The notes under the pieces are model-generated. The model was not told the DNA's origin and ran no database searches. It saw nothing but the letters and a program-made list of their open reading frames with translations. A stretch of DNA of 64,000 nucleotides, from assembly GCA_002077065.1 (NCBI GenBank), contig NAJO01000004.1, positions 1,240,001-1,304,000 of the forward strand. Direction: 5' to 3'. The position numbers and the translations under genes are program-made. Of this stretch, positions 52,199 through 62,873 are shown one piece after another (the stretch's first letter is position 1; the number at the start of each line of letters is the position of its first letter). This DNA comes from Cryoendolithus antarcticus. Lineage: Eukaryota > Ascomycota > Dothideomycetes > Cladosporiales > Cladosporiaceae.

Positions 52199-54349
52199 AT
52201 GGTCTTTGTCGATCGTGCTACTGCTGCGGCAGTGTTGTTCAGCGCTGCATCGGCTACTGCGGCAGCAGTCAGCAACGCTGGTACCTCCCTCACGTTCCTC
52301 TACCAGAACAACCTCAACGCCACGGACGATGCTAACCACATTGGCGCGATCCTCTTGGACCAGCTGAAGCCCAGCGCTGCCGCAGCCGCCTGCGCAGCCA
52401 TTGGCGAGACCCAGCTCACCAAGGCTGCGGTGCAGGCCCATGCCACGGACTTCCTCCAGCAGCTCGCATACCAGGCCTATCTCGGTGGCGAAACCAATTA
52501 CTACCTCGCGGACGCCGTCCTGAGCGTCCCGCAAGACGCCAAGTCGCTCCAGTTCGCCGCCATCAACAGCAAGTCCAACAAGTACCCAATCTTGTGCACG
52601 CAGTCCAGCAACAACAACGGTATCTACGCTACTGCCACCCCTGCCAACGAGCTCACTGTTGCATCGAACGGCAACAGCTTCGTCGGCTTCAGGAACCAGA
52701 AGTCGTTCCGCTTCTCTGGCATTCCGTACTCGAACACCCCGGCCCGATTTGAGTACTCCAAGGTGTACAACTTGACAGGCCAGACGATTCAGGCTACTGC
52801 GTACGGTCCCAATTGCGTGCAACCATACGGTGGTGGCACGGTGGAGAACTGCCTCTACTTGAACATCCAGACTCCTTTCCTCCCGAAGGCTGGCTCGAAG
52901 AAGGGCCTGAGGCCAGTTCTGTTCTCCATCCATGGTGGTGGCTTCACTGGTGGCAATGGTGGCTCCGGATCAGGCGAGGACACTGGTAACTTGGCCTCCC
53001 GCGAGGACATCGTCGGTGTTGAGATCAACTACCGTCTCTCTACGCTTGGTTTCCTCGCTATCCCAGGCACCGACATCAAGGGCAACTTCGGCATTGGCGA
53101 CCAGGTCACTGCACTCGAGTGGGTGAAGGCCAACATTGCTGCTTTCGGTGGCGACCCAAAGAAGATTACCATCATCGGCGAGAGTGCTGGTGCTGGCTCC
53201 GTCCGCGCTCTCCTTGGCTCACCACCAGTCATCAAGGAGAAGCTGATCGTCGGTGCGGTTGCTCAGTCCAACCTCGGCGGCGGCGTGACTCTTGGCCAGA
53301 ACGGCGACTACGGCACTACCTACAGCTCTTACTACACCATTGCTCAGTCCTACGCCGTCGCCGGACAGCAGGTGTTCCAGGCAGTGGGCTGCACTCAGGC
53401 TACTCTTGATGCTCAGATCGCCTGCCTGAAGACTACCCCTGCGCTTACCATCCAGGGCGCCAGCGCAGTCGCCCGCTATGTTGTCCAAGACGGCACATAC
53501 GTCAACACCGAGCAGCTCATCGTCTCCACCAAGAATGGCAGCACCGCCCACGTCCCCGTCATCTTCGGCACGACCGCCAACGACGGCGCCTCCTTCTCGA
53601 ACTACCCTCGAGGCAACATTACCACTGAGTCCCAGGGTATTCAGGCATCCCTCGGCATCTCCGCCGCCTACGCCCAGCAGATCATCGACAGCGGTCTCTT
53701 CCCGTACTACAACACGGGCAACATCTCCCTCGACAGCTTCAACGTCTCCCAGCGCGTCGCCACTGACAAAACCTTCCGTTGCGTTGACGAGGCGACTGTC
53801 TACGCTGGCGCTAAGACTGGAGCGTTCGACAAAGCGTACTACTACACCATCACTCGCACTGGTAACGGCTACGACCCGAACAACCTCGGCGCGTCTGGGC
53901 TGGCAGTCGGACCTGTGACTCCAGGATACCCGAACGGCAATCCTAATCTGCCATACTTCAGGATTCATGGCTCGGATTTGGGGTTCACGTACGGGAATGA
54001 GTACCCACTGAGGGATGCGAATGATCTAAAGGCTAGCCAGTTGATCTCGGGGTACTTTGCGCAGTTCGCGAAGAACGGAGACCCAAACCCAGATGCTGAG
54101 TACCTACGTGTCCGTGGCTACACCAACGTAAGTTTTGTATCCTTCCAGCAGACGTTTTACATTTCGTGCTAACAATGATTACAGGACACCATCGGCGTTC
54201 AGCAGTCCGGCCCGTGGTTACCAGTGCAGAGCAAGACGGGTCCTACCAAGGACCTTGACTACCCGGCCAAGACACAGATCTTCCCTGATCTCGCACAGTG
54301 CACCTTCTTGAACTACACTCTGGCGTACTACCTCAATGGTGGTCGCTAG
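52199..54349 (+). CDS. secreted type-B carboxylesterase/lipase, two exons
   Basis: Exons 52199-54127 and 54185-54349 give 697 residues. The intron (57 nt, GTAAGT..ACAG, phase 0) would otherwise lead to an early stop. A signal peptide covers about residues 1-22, ending near ATAAA. An Ala-rich pro-region precedes FSGIPYSNTPARFEYSK and ENCLYLNIQTP (carboxylesterase signature 2). IHGGGFTGG is the oxyanion-hole motif, and the nucleophile Ser329 is in GESAGAGS. A conserved His occurs near RIHGSDLGFTYGNE. Several N-glycosylation sequons are present. Type-B esterases of this size cleave esters outside the cell; the substrate is not known. Codon usage is unusually C-rich throughout (AAC, ACC, GGC), which suggests strong expression. 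Confidence 0.9.
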
Positions 54350-54821
54350 ATTGCAGCATCATAAAAAGTAAAGCCCAGTATATAGCCAGGCGAATCGCAG
54401 CGTCTTTCTGCTCGAAGCTCATGCTCCTCACTTTTCACTGTTGTCGTTTTATGTCTTCGTCCACCTGTCGTTGGGGATTTTCAACTCTCTTGCAAATCGC
54501 TGGAAAAGAAGGCGAAGTCACGAGACATCCTCCTCCAGTCAACAGTGCAATGTGGTGGCCGTGACCATGTCTGAGCTCGTCAAGACGATGGTGATCTTTC
54601 GCTGTCAGCAGTGTCTAAGCCGGAGGCAATATTTCACTCCTTCCCAAATCGGCATGTGAAGTGGCTGTGTAAGTGCGACCGTACAAACTTTCGCCCCGCG
54701 TTGCCGTTCCGTAACGTCATGAGACCGAGAGGCGTGCACTGCGAGTGTGACATCTACCTACATCGATCTCTTCTTCGTCACCTTTCCTCAGATTCCCCGG
54801 ACGTACGCCGACGACATCACG
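54350..54821. other. intergenic
   Basis: 472 nt between two plus-strand genes. Nothing coding was recognised. It should hold the promoter of the Bax-inhibitor gene. Confidence 0.5.
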
Positions 54822-55857
54822 ATGGCCGCCACCGCAAAGTATCAAGATGTGCCCCAGCGCGACAGCTTCGAAGACCAGGCCGCGCCAGGCTACTCCCAGG
54901 CCCCCCCCTCATATCAGGCCGAGCCAGTAATTGGGGAGGCCCGCCTAGAAGATGACAATGTGCCCGATGACTTCAAGGTGCGCGCTTCAGAATTGATTAC
55001 AGACTGTTCGGGAGACTAACACAATGACAGTTCGGCGGCTCTGTCGCAGAAGCCACCCTACCCATCCGCATGCAGTTCATCCGCAAGGTCTACGCCATCT
55101 TGACCGTCCAGCTCCTCTTCACGGCAGCGCTCAGCGCCGTGAGCTTCTTCTCAAAGCCGTACAAGGCGTGGATCCAGACGAACTCGTGGATGCTATGGAT
55201 CAGCTTGTTCGGTGCGATCGGGATGATGCTTTTGACGTTCTGGAAGAGGAAGAGCTATGTAAGGATACACCCAGCGTCAGGCGTTCGACGGCGCCTGGCT
55301 GCTGAAGATCTGCGCTTCTTTCTGCGCCGGGTGGCGGATTGGAGAAAGAGAATGCTAATTCATTGCAGCCCACCAACCTCGTTTTCCTCGCGGGCTTCAC
55401 AGGCCTCGAAGCCTACAGCATCTCCGTCATAACATCTTTCTACGACTCTCGCATCGTCCTCGAGGCGCTGATCTTCACGCTCGGAATCTTCCTGGCCTTG
55501 ACTCTTTTTGCCTGCCAGACGAAATATGACTTCACCCACTGGATGCCTTACCTTTTCGGTGCGCTCTGGGTTCTGATCATCTTCGGCTTCATGTCCGCGT
55601 TCTTCCCGCACACGAGTGCGGTCGAATTGGGCTTTGGCGTCGTCGGCGCGCTGGTCTTCTCGGCTTACATACTGGTGGACACGCAGCTGATCATACGCCA
55701 TTACCATGTTGAGGAGGAGATTGCGGCTGCTATAAGCTTATATCTAGATGTGATAAATCTCGTACGAGTCCCACTGGCGTCCTGGCACGATGCTTGCTAA
55801 CACCTGTGATAGTTCCTGTCGATCCTGCGCATCCTCAACAGCCAGAACAACAATTGA
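54822..55857 (+). CDS. BXI1: Bax inhibitor-1 / lifeguard family protein, four exons
   Basis: Exons 54822-54977, 55031-55258, 55369-55761 and 55813-55857, all joined in phase 0, give 273 residues. A polar N terminus with a Pro/Tyr/Gln-rich stretch is followed by RMQFIRKVYAILTVQLLFTA, the first of about seven membrane helices, and by the conserved block near SAYILVDTQLIIRHYHVEEEIAAAISLYLDVINLFLSILRIL. This end is the pH-sensing, Ca2+-leak segment of BI-1/LFG proteins. Yeast Bxi1 is in the ER or vacuole and acts in calcium handling and stress-induced death. Introns are 53, 110 and 51 nt (donors GTGCGC, GTAAGG, GTACGA; branch TGCTAAC in the last). The last exon codes for only 14 residues. Confidence 0.94.
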
Positions 55858-56097
55858 GGTGAAGACTTGGCAGAGTACTTCGGCATTGGACTTTGGGCCC
55901 TGGCGCACTTTCACGGGTCGCATTGGAGGATTCATAGGTATTAGAATGCATTATTGACATGTTCAAACCCACCTTGGTCGCGTCACCCGTCCTTGGTGTA
56001 CCTTCCTCACAAGTATGCTTACCCTGTTCCGACTCCACAAACCCATAATATTGTCTTTGACGACAGGGCTCTTACTACAAAGCTACCTCCCACTGTC

Positions 56098-56637
56098 ATG
56101 GAGACTGCCCACCACAACACCCACAACCGAGCCTCTCGCGTTCACTCACTCAACATCACAATGGTCACCACGAACAAAGGCCGATCGTTCGCAGCCCGAT
56201 ACGCAGAAGCTATGCGCAAGTACACGAGCCCTACCGACCGACAAGAATTCCTCAAAGACTTACAAGCACTGCTGGACGATCGTGCGCTTCCCCGCATGCT
56301 GAGGATCAAGTGCAAGCTCGCCCTTGCAGATGTTGTCGATAATTGGTACGAAGGGCAGTCGCTCGTCAAGGACACAGAAGCAGCGTAGCGTGACCTGAAG
56401 GAGAGAACGGCCGAAGACGGTGACGATCCGGGTGGCGTGTATGCTATGCGCACGAAGCAGCTGGATCGCCTCAGGAGGGCTCTGGAGTCGGTCAAGGAGA
56501 GCCAAGTCGAAGACGACCCGGGAAATCCGAAGTGGACCGCAATGGCCGCTGCTGAGAGGGCTGCGAAAGTGGCGACTGGTCATGGCTATGAAGTGAAAGT
56601 GAATGCAGATGTGAAGGCAAAGGCAGTCGGAAGCTGA
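56098..56637 (+). CDS. small helical protein of unknown function, frame interrupted by a TAG
   Basis: From ATG 56098 (or ATG 56161) the frame runs to TAG at 56386-56388. It then continues open in the same frame for 82 more codons to TGA at 56635-56637. Both halves have the same character, Lys/Glu/Asp/Ala-rich and helical: FLKDLQALLDDRALPRMLRI before the TAG, and MRTKQLDRLRRALESVKESQ, then WTAMAAAERAAKVATG, after it. The simplest reading is one gene of ~179 residues with a nonsense codon, programmed readthrough (TAG followed by C), or a sequence error. No intron of credible length removes the TAG. No family was recognised. Confidence 0.5.
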
Positions 56638-56831
56638 ATGGCATCGGGCCAAACAACAGCTGGTGGCACGACAAGCACTGGCGAGCGAATGGCGTACGAA
56701 GGAACCAGGCTAGATTCCGACAGAGCGATGCGACCTCTATTGCTCTACGTATATACATATATCGGTGTATCGTGCAGGTGAGGTCTAGACAACCTCGCGT
56801 GCCAAGCCCGTACCCACATACCACCTCGCTC

Positions 56832-57620
56832 CTAAGCAACACTATTACTTCCGCTAACCCTCCCTCTCTCCCCTGCCCCTCCTTTGCTTGCCACAACCTC
56901 CTTTACCCTCCGTTCAAAAGCCTCGATCATCTTCTCTGCCACCTTCGGTGCCGCGGCAGCACTCATAGCACCATACACCGGATTCGCGAATTGATACTCA
57001 ATCTTCAGACTCACATCCGTCCTGTCCTGTCCAGGAAGATCTGATGTCTCTTTGTGATTCATGTGCTGCGTTCCTGGCTCCTTAGCCGACTCCGGCGGAG
57101 GCTTGTATCGAAATGGCTTCAGCGTCCAGAGTGTGGAAAGGTGTGTCAGAACGCTCTTACTGCGCGTCGGGTCTGAAGTGGCATCTGGCCGCGGGTTGTG
57201 GTGCGATGTCTTTGATGCTGGGAGACTTGACTCCGCCGCACCGGAGAGCGCTTCGATGGATGTGCCGGGGACTGTGTAGATCCTGCTGTGAAACTTCTCT
57301 GCCACAGCCGAGTCGAAGCCAATGGTGAGAGACGCCTCTTCAGGGTAGGTCTTCTTCGTTTCAGGATCGGGTTTCGAGGACTTCGTGACTGTGGAGCTTT
57401 GACAATAGGGAATGAAGGAGCTGTACGAGGAGACATCGGAGATCACGTCGAAGATCGTCTCGTGAGAGTAGTCGAGCGTGCGGCTTGCGGTGAGGGTCTG
57501 AGGACCGCTGCCGAAGGGGTTCGGGAGGAAAGCTCGTCTCTGTCCTTGAGGTGTTCTTCTTATGTTGCGAACGCTGTGGACTAGCGAGCGACTGCTTGGT
57601 GCAAGGCACTTGACGGCCAT
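56832..57620 (-). CDS. COQ10: coenzyme Q-binding protein COQ10, mitochondrial START domain
   Basis: 262 residues, one exon, ATG at 57620. The N terminus (MAVKCLAPSSRSLVHSVRNIRR) is basic and Ser/Arg-rich, a mitochondrial targeting signal. The START/polyketide-cyclase fold begins at ASRTLDYSHETIFDVISDVSSYSSFIPYC and continues with EASLTIGFDSAVAEKFHSRI. It ends with SLKIEYQFANPVYGAM and AEKMIEAFERRVKEV. COQ10 binds coenzyme Q and is needed for its use in respiration. The stretch between the two halves (about residues 125-200) is longer and more polar than in the yeast protein. TRM140 diverges from it with 300 nt between the start codons. Confidence 0.93.
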   Translation of the reverse strand: MAVKCLAPSSRSLVHSVRNIRRTPQGQRRAFLPNPFGSGPQTLTASRTLDYSHETIFDVISDVSSYSSFIPYCQSSTVTKSSKPDPETKKTYPEEASLTIGFDSAVAEKFHSRIYTVPGTSIEALSGAAESSLPASKTSHHNPRPDATSDPTRSKSVLTHLSTLWTLKPFRYKPPPESAKEPGTQHMNHKETSDLPGQDRTDVSLKIEYQFANPVYGAMSAAAAPKVAEKMIEAFERRVKEVVASKGGAGERGRVSGSNSVA

Positions 57621-57920
57621 AATGATCGTACTTTATTGATTGCGTTAATGATATAGGGGTAAGAGGTGAGAGCCTGAGCAATGTTACCTGCTGAGCAAGA
57701 AAGCGAACATAGGCACTCAGAGAGCCGCGCTGGAAGCCAATGCATCGACTTTTACGGATTGTCTATGTCATCGATGACCCCGGAATCGATCTTGCATGCG
57801 GGCGGAGCCGCTCGCGTGGCAAGCAGGGATCTTCGAGTTTGAGCGACAGAATTTCTGAGGTCTCCAGAGCTGCTACCTTCAACTTCATTACCGAATACCG
57901 CTGGTGATCGCTTGCCAAGC
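57621..57920. promoter_or_regulatory. shared divergent promoter COQ10 / TRM140
   Basis: 300 nt lie between the two ATGs, so both promoters overlap here. No specific binding site was identified. Confidence 0.55.
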
Positions 57921-59075
57921 ATGGCGGACGGAGATGAGGCTTCACTGCCGATTCGGCCAAAGCAGCCCAAGCAGCAACTGACTAAGGGCATGGAGCACAT
58001 GCGCAAATATGTGGTAGTACCTGAGAAAGCCTTGTCTGCTTCAGAAAAGACAGACGACTACGGCATCCCATCGACGATCGAGCCAATTCGCAAGGCGACT
58101 TCAGACGCCGCCTCAAACCCACAAAACCGCACCGACCCGTTCCAATTCGGCACCCGCTACCTCGAGCAAGACTCCGACATCTTCGCTCACAATGCCTGGG
58201 ACCATGTCGAGGTAGACGCCCAATACGCGGAGTTCATCGAACAGCAGACGATCTTCCAACGCGATAATCAAGTATCGGATTTTGACAAGACGCGATTCAA
58301 AGACAAGCCTGAGAAGTGGTGGGATAAGTTTTACTCCAACAACAACGCCAACTTCTTCAAAGACCGCAAGTGGCTGGTGCAAGAATTCCCAATCTTGGGC
58401 GAAGTGACGAGTGAGGGCCATGGGAAATGTACGGTGCTCGAGATTGGGGCTGGAGCAGGCAACACGGCGTTTCCGCTTCTGGCGATGAATAAAAACGATG
58501 ACTTGAAGGTGCACGCTTGCGACTACAGCGCGAAGGCGATTGATGTGATACGGGCGCAGGAAGCATATACGGCACAAGGTAAGCCGGCAGTCTTAAAAGC
58601 GGATGTGTGGGACGCCGCTGGGGAAGTACTGCCTCCTGGGCTCGAGGCTGGCAGCGTGGACTTGGTCTTGATGATCTTCATCTTCTCTGCGCTGTCGCCG
58701 GATCAGTGGACGAGGGCGGTGAGCAACATCTTCACGCTGCTCAAGCCGGGCGGAGAGGTGCTACTGAGGGACTACGGGCGTGGTGATCTGGCTCAAGTGA
58801 GATTCAAGAAAGGTCGATACTTGGAGGAGAACTTCTACGTGCGTGGTGATGGAACGAGGGTGTATTTCTTCGAAGAGCAGGAGCTGCGTGATATCTGGTC
58901 TGGCAAACTACCAACGTTCGAAGATGCGGAGGACGATAGCCAAAAAGTCTTAACGGACACGCCGAAGTTCGAGATTGTCAACCTTGCAGTCGACCGTCGG
59001 ATGCTTGTCAATCGACAGCGGAAGCTGAAGATGTACCGCTGCTGGATGCAAGGGCGCTTTCGGAAGCCGGCGTGA
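57921..59075 (+). CDS. TRM140: tRNA 3-methylcytidine methyltransferase Trm140/METTL2
   Basis: 384 residues, one exon. The ATG at 57921 is used; the frame opens upstream only to a TTG. The conserved METTL2-type N-terminal block is present: DPFQFGTRYL, then IFAHNAWDHVEVD, then PEKWWDKFY, then FFKDRKWLVQEFP. The SAM-binding motif is VLEIGAGAGNTAFPLL, followed by VHACDYSAKAIDV, LMIFIFSALSPDQW and LKPGGEVLLRDYGRGDLAQ. RFKKGRYLEENFYVRGDGTRVYFF is the family signature near the C terminus. The enzyme makes m3C32 in certain tRNAs. In yeast the protein is fused to an actin-binding part (Abp140) through a frameshift; no such extension is present here. Confidence 0.95.
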   Translation: MADGDEASLPIRPKQPKQQLTKGMEHMRKYVVVPEKALSASEKTDDYGIPSTIEPIRKATSDAASNPQNRTDPFQFGTRYLEQDSDIFAHNAWDHVEVDAQYAEFIEQQTIFQRDNQVSDFDKTRFKDKPEKWWDKFYSNNNANFFKDRKWLVQEFPILGEVTSEGHGKCTVLEIGAGAGNTAFPLLAMNKNDDLKVHACDYSAKAIDVIRAQEAYTAQGKPAVLKADVWDAAGEVLPPGLEAGSVDLVLMIFIFSALSPDQWTRAVSNIFTLLKPGGEVLLRDYGRGDLAQVRFKKGRYLEENFYVRGDGTRVYFFEEQELRDIWSGKLPTFEDAEDDSQKVLTDTPKFEIVNLAVDRRMLVNRQRKLKMYRCWMQGRFRKPA

Positions 59076-61376
59076 GATGGAGTTGGCTTCCAGACGATGA
59101 ATCGCCGCATGCTTACTGCGTGTCAGCTGGCGCATTGACCGTTTGTCCCATGGCTTACCATTCCAGCCTCGAGATCGCGTCTGCTCTTGATATCAGCCTC
59201 AGTCGGAGATCGATCATCTGAAGTGAGACCATGGCCATGCCGGATCGCACATGCTGTACCACACGCCAAGGCCTGTCACATGTCCGAACAATTGTTAGAC
59301 TTTGGTTGCCGGAGATTTTGCTATCGCGAGATCCACGGTTCGAGACGCGCTGTGCTCTCGATCGCGTAGCAAGGGAACTTGATGAGCCGGGGCATCTCAA
59401 AGCTCGTCGATATGGTTGCGATGGCAGCACCAGACAACGTATGCCACGTGGCATCGGCTCGGTCGCCAGAGGTATATGGTCAATCTAGCACGGGCTTGTC
59501 CTTGCGCTTGGACTGACAGCAAAGGAGCATGTCGGCGTTCATACGCAGTCACATTCGTATGCAAGGCGACCATGGCATTTGTCCCAGCCTTCGCTCATCG
59601 AACTATTCGAAGGCGATGAAGGTCTCCGACCAGCTCCAACGGCGGGGCGCCGGGGGCCTCCATCTCAGAGAGGCTGGTGATGAACAGACGAGGCCCGAAA
59701 GTTGTAGTTTCTTCGCATAAGCACGGCAGAACAAATATGGCATTCTTGATACCATGACAACAGCATGGAGGTGATCAAGACTTTCGGAGAAACTAGGGCA
59801 AGTGACAGTGCGTTCAGCCTCGTGGTGGAATGTCGACAGCAAGATGCAGCAGCCAAAGTCGGCGGAACCCGAGGGTGTCTGTCGGGAATGCGCCATGGAT
59901 CGACATATCTATCTCGCGATGAGCGCATGCGTCATGCCGTATGCTATCTTGTCGAGATCTAAATTCAAGAGCACAGCTACCGGGTCGTGAGCTAGACGAT
60001 CTGTAATACGGAGTTGGGTGCCAGACTGCTGGCTTGTAGCTTGCATCTTGTAGCTAGAAGCTTTTCGACACCATCAGGCATCACACGAGCATGACGTTCC
60101 TGCGATATGAGAGGCGGCTTTTCGAGAACGGCGGGACGAAGCGCAACATTGCACAAGCTTTGCCAGAAGCGTCCCAAGAAGGCAACTGCGGGAGGACGGG
60201 AAAGCGTGGGAAAACGTCTTTCGAACTAGGATATTTCAGCGCTAGAGACGCGTTGTACTCTCGTACCGCGTGAATGGGGAATACTCGGTGAAGGCTTTCG
60301 TAAGATTAGGATCTGTCACAGCCGCGTCGCGCCTGTTCGGCACCCCACACAACCCTCTTCATGATTGCCCACTACTGCTGCATGTATCTATTTCGTAATT
60401 CGCATTGTTTCGGTAGGGCTATGTGCGTTGTGCATGTTGTGCAACTGCATCATGCCATAGTTCAATTTCCCAGCGCCATAAAGGCGTTGCGTAGTGGGTC
60501 GCCGAAACCCGTGGTTCCATCCTCATGGCCCCATGCAGCTACCGCACGAAACGTAGACTTTTCTGGCGAGTCTCCAGCCCTAACGTCTATCAGAACTCTT
60601 GTTATGTCTTGACGAGCGCCCGAAAGCCGCTGGGGCCAGCATGGGTTCAGCTCATGTCTCATCCCGAGAAACGCGACCCCAACTCTGGGCACAGCTTATA
60701 ATTACCGCAGCAGATCTCCCGTGCGTGCATGTACCACACTCCGTACCACGCGAGGCCGGATAGCCGCATCCTTTCTGCGCAGTGGTCCCACACACCCGTG
60801 CATCGCCTCGTGTGACAAACGGCTCTCGTGTGCTGGTACGCGGCGACACAGCATTGTCCTCACAATGGCTTTGACACCTGCGAGGCGCCGCGCGAGAATG
60901 CCAGGACCGCAGCATGCTGCAGCAATCCGAACGACACCGCCTTATGCAGCTGTCAAAGTCCCATTGCACGAACGTCTTGCGCGGCTGACGCGCTCTGGTG
61001 CGAGCAAGACCAGGCAGGGCACAGTGGGGTGGCTTTGCGCCTTCGCCTGGGCCCCGAATGGAGAAGCCTATTTTAGCTGTGCACGAAGCAGCGAATGCCT
61101 GGCCTTGCCCCTGCTTGGACTGGGGCTTACCTGGATCAGGAGGATCGCGAGGTCGCATCACGCTACCGGCAATCTTACGACGCCGTTGTAGACGAGAGCA
61201 AGTATCGTTGTACTTAAGAATTGGGCTGCCTCGCGTCAGGTGGAGGTATCTCATTATCTAACAACCACTCTCGCTATCCAGTCTACTTATCTCTTTGTCC
61301 TCTCCTTCAACGACAGCCATTCCTATCTTTCGAAACCATCAAACATCTCACTTTCAACCAAACAAATTAATTCAAG
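59076..61376. other. gene-poor stretch
   Basis: 2.3 kb with only short, unrecognised ORFs on both strands. Two segments, near 59342-59390 and 60243-60290, resemble each other at about 75% by eye, mostly with C/T and G/A differences. The last ~200 nt should hold the promoter of the NTF2-like gene. Confidence 0.45.
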
Positions 61377-62022
61377 ATGCACGCATTTATCCCAGCTGTC
61401 GTGTCGGCGCTCGCGCTCGGCGTCTCTGCTACTCCTTCGAGGCACTGGTGGGGTTTCGGCAAGGACTTCAACGGCCAGTGTCTGTCTGACGACTGCGCCA
61501 ACACCGTCGCCAACAACTTCAAGTCTCTCATCAGCGACTACTCGAACGGCCTCGCAGACTCCGTCCTGACTGCTGAGTACGTGTTAACCCTCTGTACCTT
61601 CTATCCATGCAATCATTAACAGCGATCCTAGCTACGTCGACTACTCCGACTCCGTCAACGAGCTCATCAACAACGGTTGCGCGACTGGCCACGCTCCCCT
61701 CGGCACCGCTACCTTCAGCAGCCGTTCGCAGTTCGAGGCCGGCCAAGGCGGCCAGCCAAACATTCCCTTCGAGATCCTCAACGTCTGGCACTCGTGCGAC
61801 ACCGTCACCATGCGCTGGAGGTCCTCGGCACCGGGCGGCAGCAACGCACAGCAAGTCACTGGCATCGCTGTCCAGCAAGTGGTCCGTAACTACAACGGTG
61901 GCCAGAAGTGGTTGATCAAGGAGACCTTCAGCGAGTTCAACTCTGGTGCTTGGTTGGCTGACCTGAACATTACCGTACCCACGAACTGCAACGCCGTTCA
62001 CAAGCGGGCTACGCTGATGTAG
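61377..62022 (+). CDS. secreted NTF2-like domain protein, two exons
   Basis: Exons 61377-61576 and 61623-62022 give 199 residues. The 46-nt intron has donor GTACGT, a TTAAC branch and acceptor CAG; phase-2 joining gives VLTADDPSYVDYSDSVNEL. A signal peptide MHAFIPAVVSALALGVSATP precedes the mature start. The mature part has the fungal secreted NTF2-like pattern: CLSDDCANTVANNFKSLIS, then FEAGQGGQPNIPFEILNVW, then CDTVTMRWRS and FSEFNSGAWLADL. Four Cys (in CLSDDC, NNGC, HSCD, TNCN; five in all with the pair in the first motif) may form disulfides. Such proteins are common in secretomes of plant-associated Dothideomycetes; their role is not known. The pocket residues suggest a small-molecule-binding or structural role, which is inference. 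Confidence 0.88.
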
Positions 62023-62873
62023 AGAGGTCATGGGCTGGGCTTTCGTACTCTTGGTTTGAGCGATAACGGCGCTTTGGTCGAGCGTGGGTGGTAATTGGGG
62101 TGGCAGACCTTGAAAAATGCATTATTCAATTCTGACAAGAACATACATACTATTGTATAGTCGACGCTAGATCAGGCTATACACTTCGTTCCCCTGAGAT
62201 TCTCGTCACAGAATGTTGGGGTGTACATCAGCGTCTCCCAGTCCTTTGTTCATGCAACACCAACGTTATTAGCAATATCGACTTTCGTCTGCGACAGTAC
62301 TTGACACCTGCGAGTATCCGATGTCCGGCACAGGCGGCGTGACATCTCATCTGCAAGCTGCACAAGCAAGCTCCTGGGAGTAGACGTGCAGGGTGCGAGC
62401 TGCGCTTGCCGCTAAGCCCTTTCTATTCTTGGCTCACGCCCAAAGAGGTCATAATGGAGATCCCTGTCGCGTATTCGAAAAGTCAAAATTCCAGACATCA
62501 CGCGTCGGGGAATGACGATCAGCAGTGTCATACAACTGAAAGTACATTGACGGGTTTGTTACGGCACTATCATGAGTTTCCGACTACAGTTCAGAAGCTT
62601 GTGCTGCTGTAGTTATGAGCTCTGTGATAAGTTGGTGTATGTACCGTAACACGTCTCTGAAGTTCATACACAGAGCCGTGGAGCGTCCAGAGGTAGAGAG
62701 TCAGTGATCCTCAGGCCCTCTTCAACTTTAGCGTGAGATGTGCAATCATAGCGGCATCGAAAGACACGAGTCACCGTGAGAAATGTTTAATGCTACGAAG
62801 ATAAGATCTATTCTCTCACCGTCGCTCGCGAGAGCGATTCCTGCTCGGAAGCACAGGATGTTACCACAAGCAC
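62023..62873. other. intergenic between convergent genes
   Basis: 851 nt. No gene was recognised. Both neighbours end here. Confidence 0.5.

Noticed and set aside
56386..56388. Genetic code with TAG as sense codon, to explain the interrupted frames at 19548 and 56386
   Set aside because: Intact housekeeping genes in the window (eL36, GT8, IRE1, carboxylesterase) end at TAG at the expected place.
17821..57621. Longer N termini from upstream starts (for example the ATG at 17821 for MDM31 and the non-ATG starts at 3523, 40596, 51161 and 57912)
   Set aside because: The added residues lack targeting or family character, or the start codon is TTG or GTG. The internal ATG gives the expected protein in each case.
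60652..61254. 200-codon minus-strand ORF and a Cys-rich plus-strand ORF overlapping it (60828-61076)
   Set aside because: The plus frame starts with GTG and lacks a signal peptide. The minus frame is Arg/Cys/Ser-rich in the way of an antisense or random frame.
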